Assembly (NCBI GenBank): GCA_000969725.1
Contig: JXSR01S002800.1
Source: Ophiothrix spiculata
Taxonomy: Eukaryota; Echinodermata; Ophiuroidea; Amphilepidida; Ophiotrichidae
Direction: 5' to 3' (one strand)
DNA length: 27,450 nt
Position numbers and translations under genes: made by a program. Shown one piece after another: positions 1 to 27,450 of the stretch (its first letter is position 1; every line of letters starts with the position of its first letter). The notes beneath the pieces were generated by a model that made no database searches, was not told where the DNA came from, and saw only the letters and a list, made by a program, of their open reading frames with translations.

Positions 1-26742
<26,742 letters not shown>

Positions 26743-27450
26743 GTGAGTGTATTAAATGAGTTTCATGAAAGGACTTTTGTCATTATATCTTTCAGGGCGC
26801 ACACCACTAAATAACTTCCCCATTGAAACCAATGCATTTTAGCCTATATTGTCTTAGCTTTTTCATATTAGCGTGACAATATTTTGAAGTTTCAGTTAAT
26901 ATCAAGTTGTAGCCCTCAATTTTATCTTTCAAATAACCTTCAATTCATTTTACATTTTTCGATAAAATTTTTCGCTACGGGCTCGTAAACAGCGCCCTCG
27001 CTTTTTCCACCCAGTCAAAACGTCCCCTTACCACTTTGTTGACAGAGTCTTTGTTTTCTATAGTTTATACCAATAAATTAATGAGGTAAATGAGGTAAAT
27101 ATACAAAATATACTCATCATTATTACCTTATACCGATATTTTTTGCAATACGTTATGGATAAACCTTCATACTACTTTTACCATAAATAATACTGCCCTG
27201 AAACTTGCCTATATGTATTTAATGACTTAAAATTCAATGTATGATTTCCGGAACTTACGCTGCTAAATCCAAAATAAATATGGATGCCAGTTGTTTTGGA
27301 TGCTATAAGTGATTACAAGATTCTAGTCATCTATATTAATAAACACAAAACCATGTCATTTGTAACCAGTTCTACTATCATTGCAAAATAATCCGTGTGG
27401 ACCTATGTTTTTTACCGGGACTTTCTACCCCTACACCATTCGTGGAGTGA
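26743..27450. other. Intron, continues beyond the window
   Basis: Holds the second copy of the intron repeat (27048-27250). 26743-27047 and 27251-27450 show nothing I can name, and there is no further EGF acceptor or stop before the end. Confidence 0.6.
27048..27250 (+). repeat. Direct repeat of intron sequence, copy 2
   Basis: Counterpart of 25757-25950, beginning 'ttgttttctatagtttatac' and ending 'caatgtatgatttcc'. Orientation is the same. Confidence 0.75.

Overview
The window is a piece of a eukaryotic, intron-rich animal genome. It is AT-rich, full of short DNA transposons, and has one assembly gap of 530 N (16768-17297). Essentially all recognisable coding sequence belongs to one gene on the + strand. 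That gene is a long array of EGF-like domains in which each domain is its own exon. I find 22 complete EGF exons of 111 or 114 bp plus the 3' end of one more at the left edge (1-46). All are flanked by phase-1 introns, so every exon is a symmetrical cassette that can be added, lost or skipped without changing frame. Neither end of the gene is inside the window: there is no start codon, signal peptide, membrane segment or stop. The domains are of the calcium-binding type seen in Notch, fibropellin and related deuterostome proteins. Together with the transposon load this suggests a marine invertebrate such as a hemichordate, echinoderm or cephalochordate, but the sequence alone does not settle the species or the orthologue.

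Layout: 1-46 end of an EGF exon; 47-2848 an intron packed with transposons (a TA-flanked MITE, a hAT-type element with another MITE nested in it, a three-armed palindrome); 2849-7402 six EGF exons, one followed immediately by a long trinucleotide repeat; 7403-9710 an intron holding three inverted-repeat elements; 9711-13066 four EGF exons; 13067-14412 an intron with a half-EGF exon split by a Harbinger-type MITE; 14413-18088 three EGF exons with two large insertions and the gap between the last two; 18296-23544 a two-exon EGF unit present three times in tandem; 23545-26742 three more EGF exons; 26743-27450 intron.

The array grew by nested duplications that can be read directly. Exons 11991, 12953, the relic at 13990 and 14413 are repeated in the same order as 14651, 17975, the relic at 18296 and 18755. 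The pair 18755/20213 is repeated as 20816/21758 and 22257/23431. The trio 7289/9711/10644 is repeated as 25027/25568/26629. Because introns were copied along with exons, the copies act as natural empty sites that date and delimit later insertions.

The most unusual object is a 555-bp LTR element on the minus strand (19260-19814). It has almost no internal region, has a primer-binding site and a polypurine tract, and carries a tRNA-like sequence with a pol III B box in both LTRs. Its organisation recalls the plant Cassandra elements, which carry a 5S RNA sequence in their LTRs.
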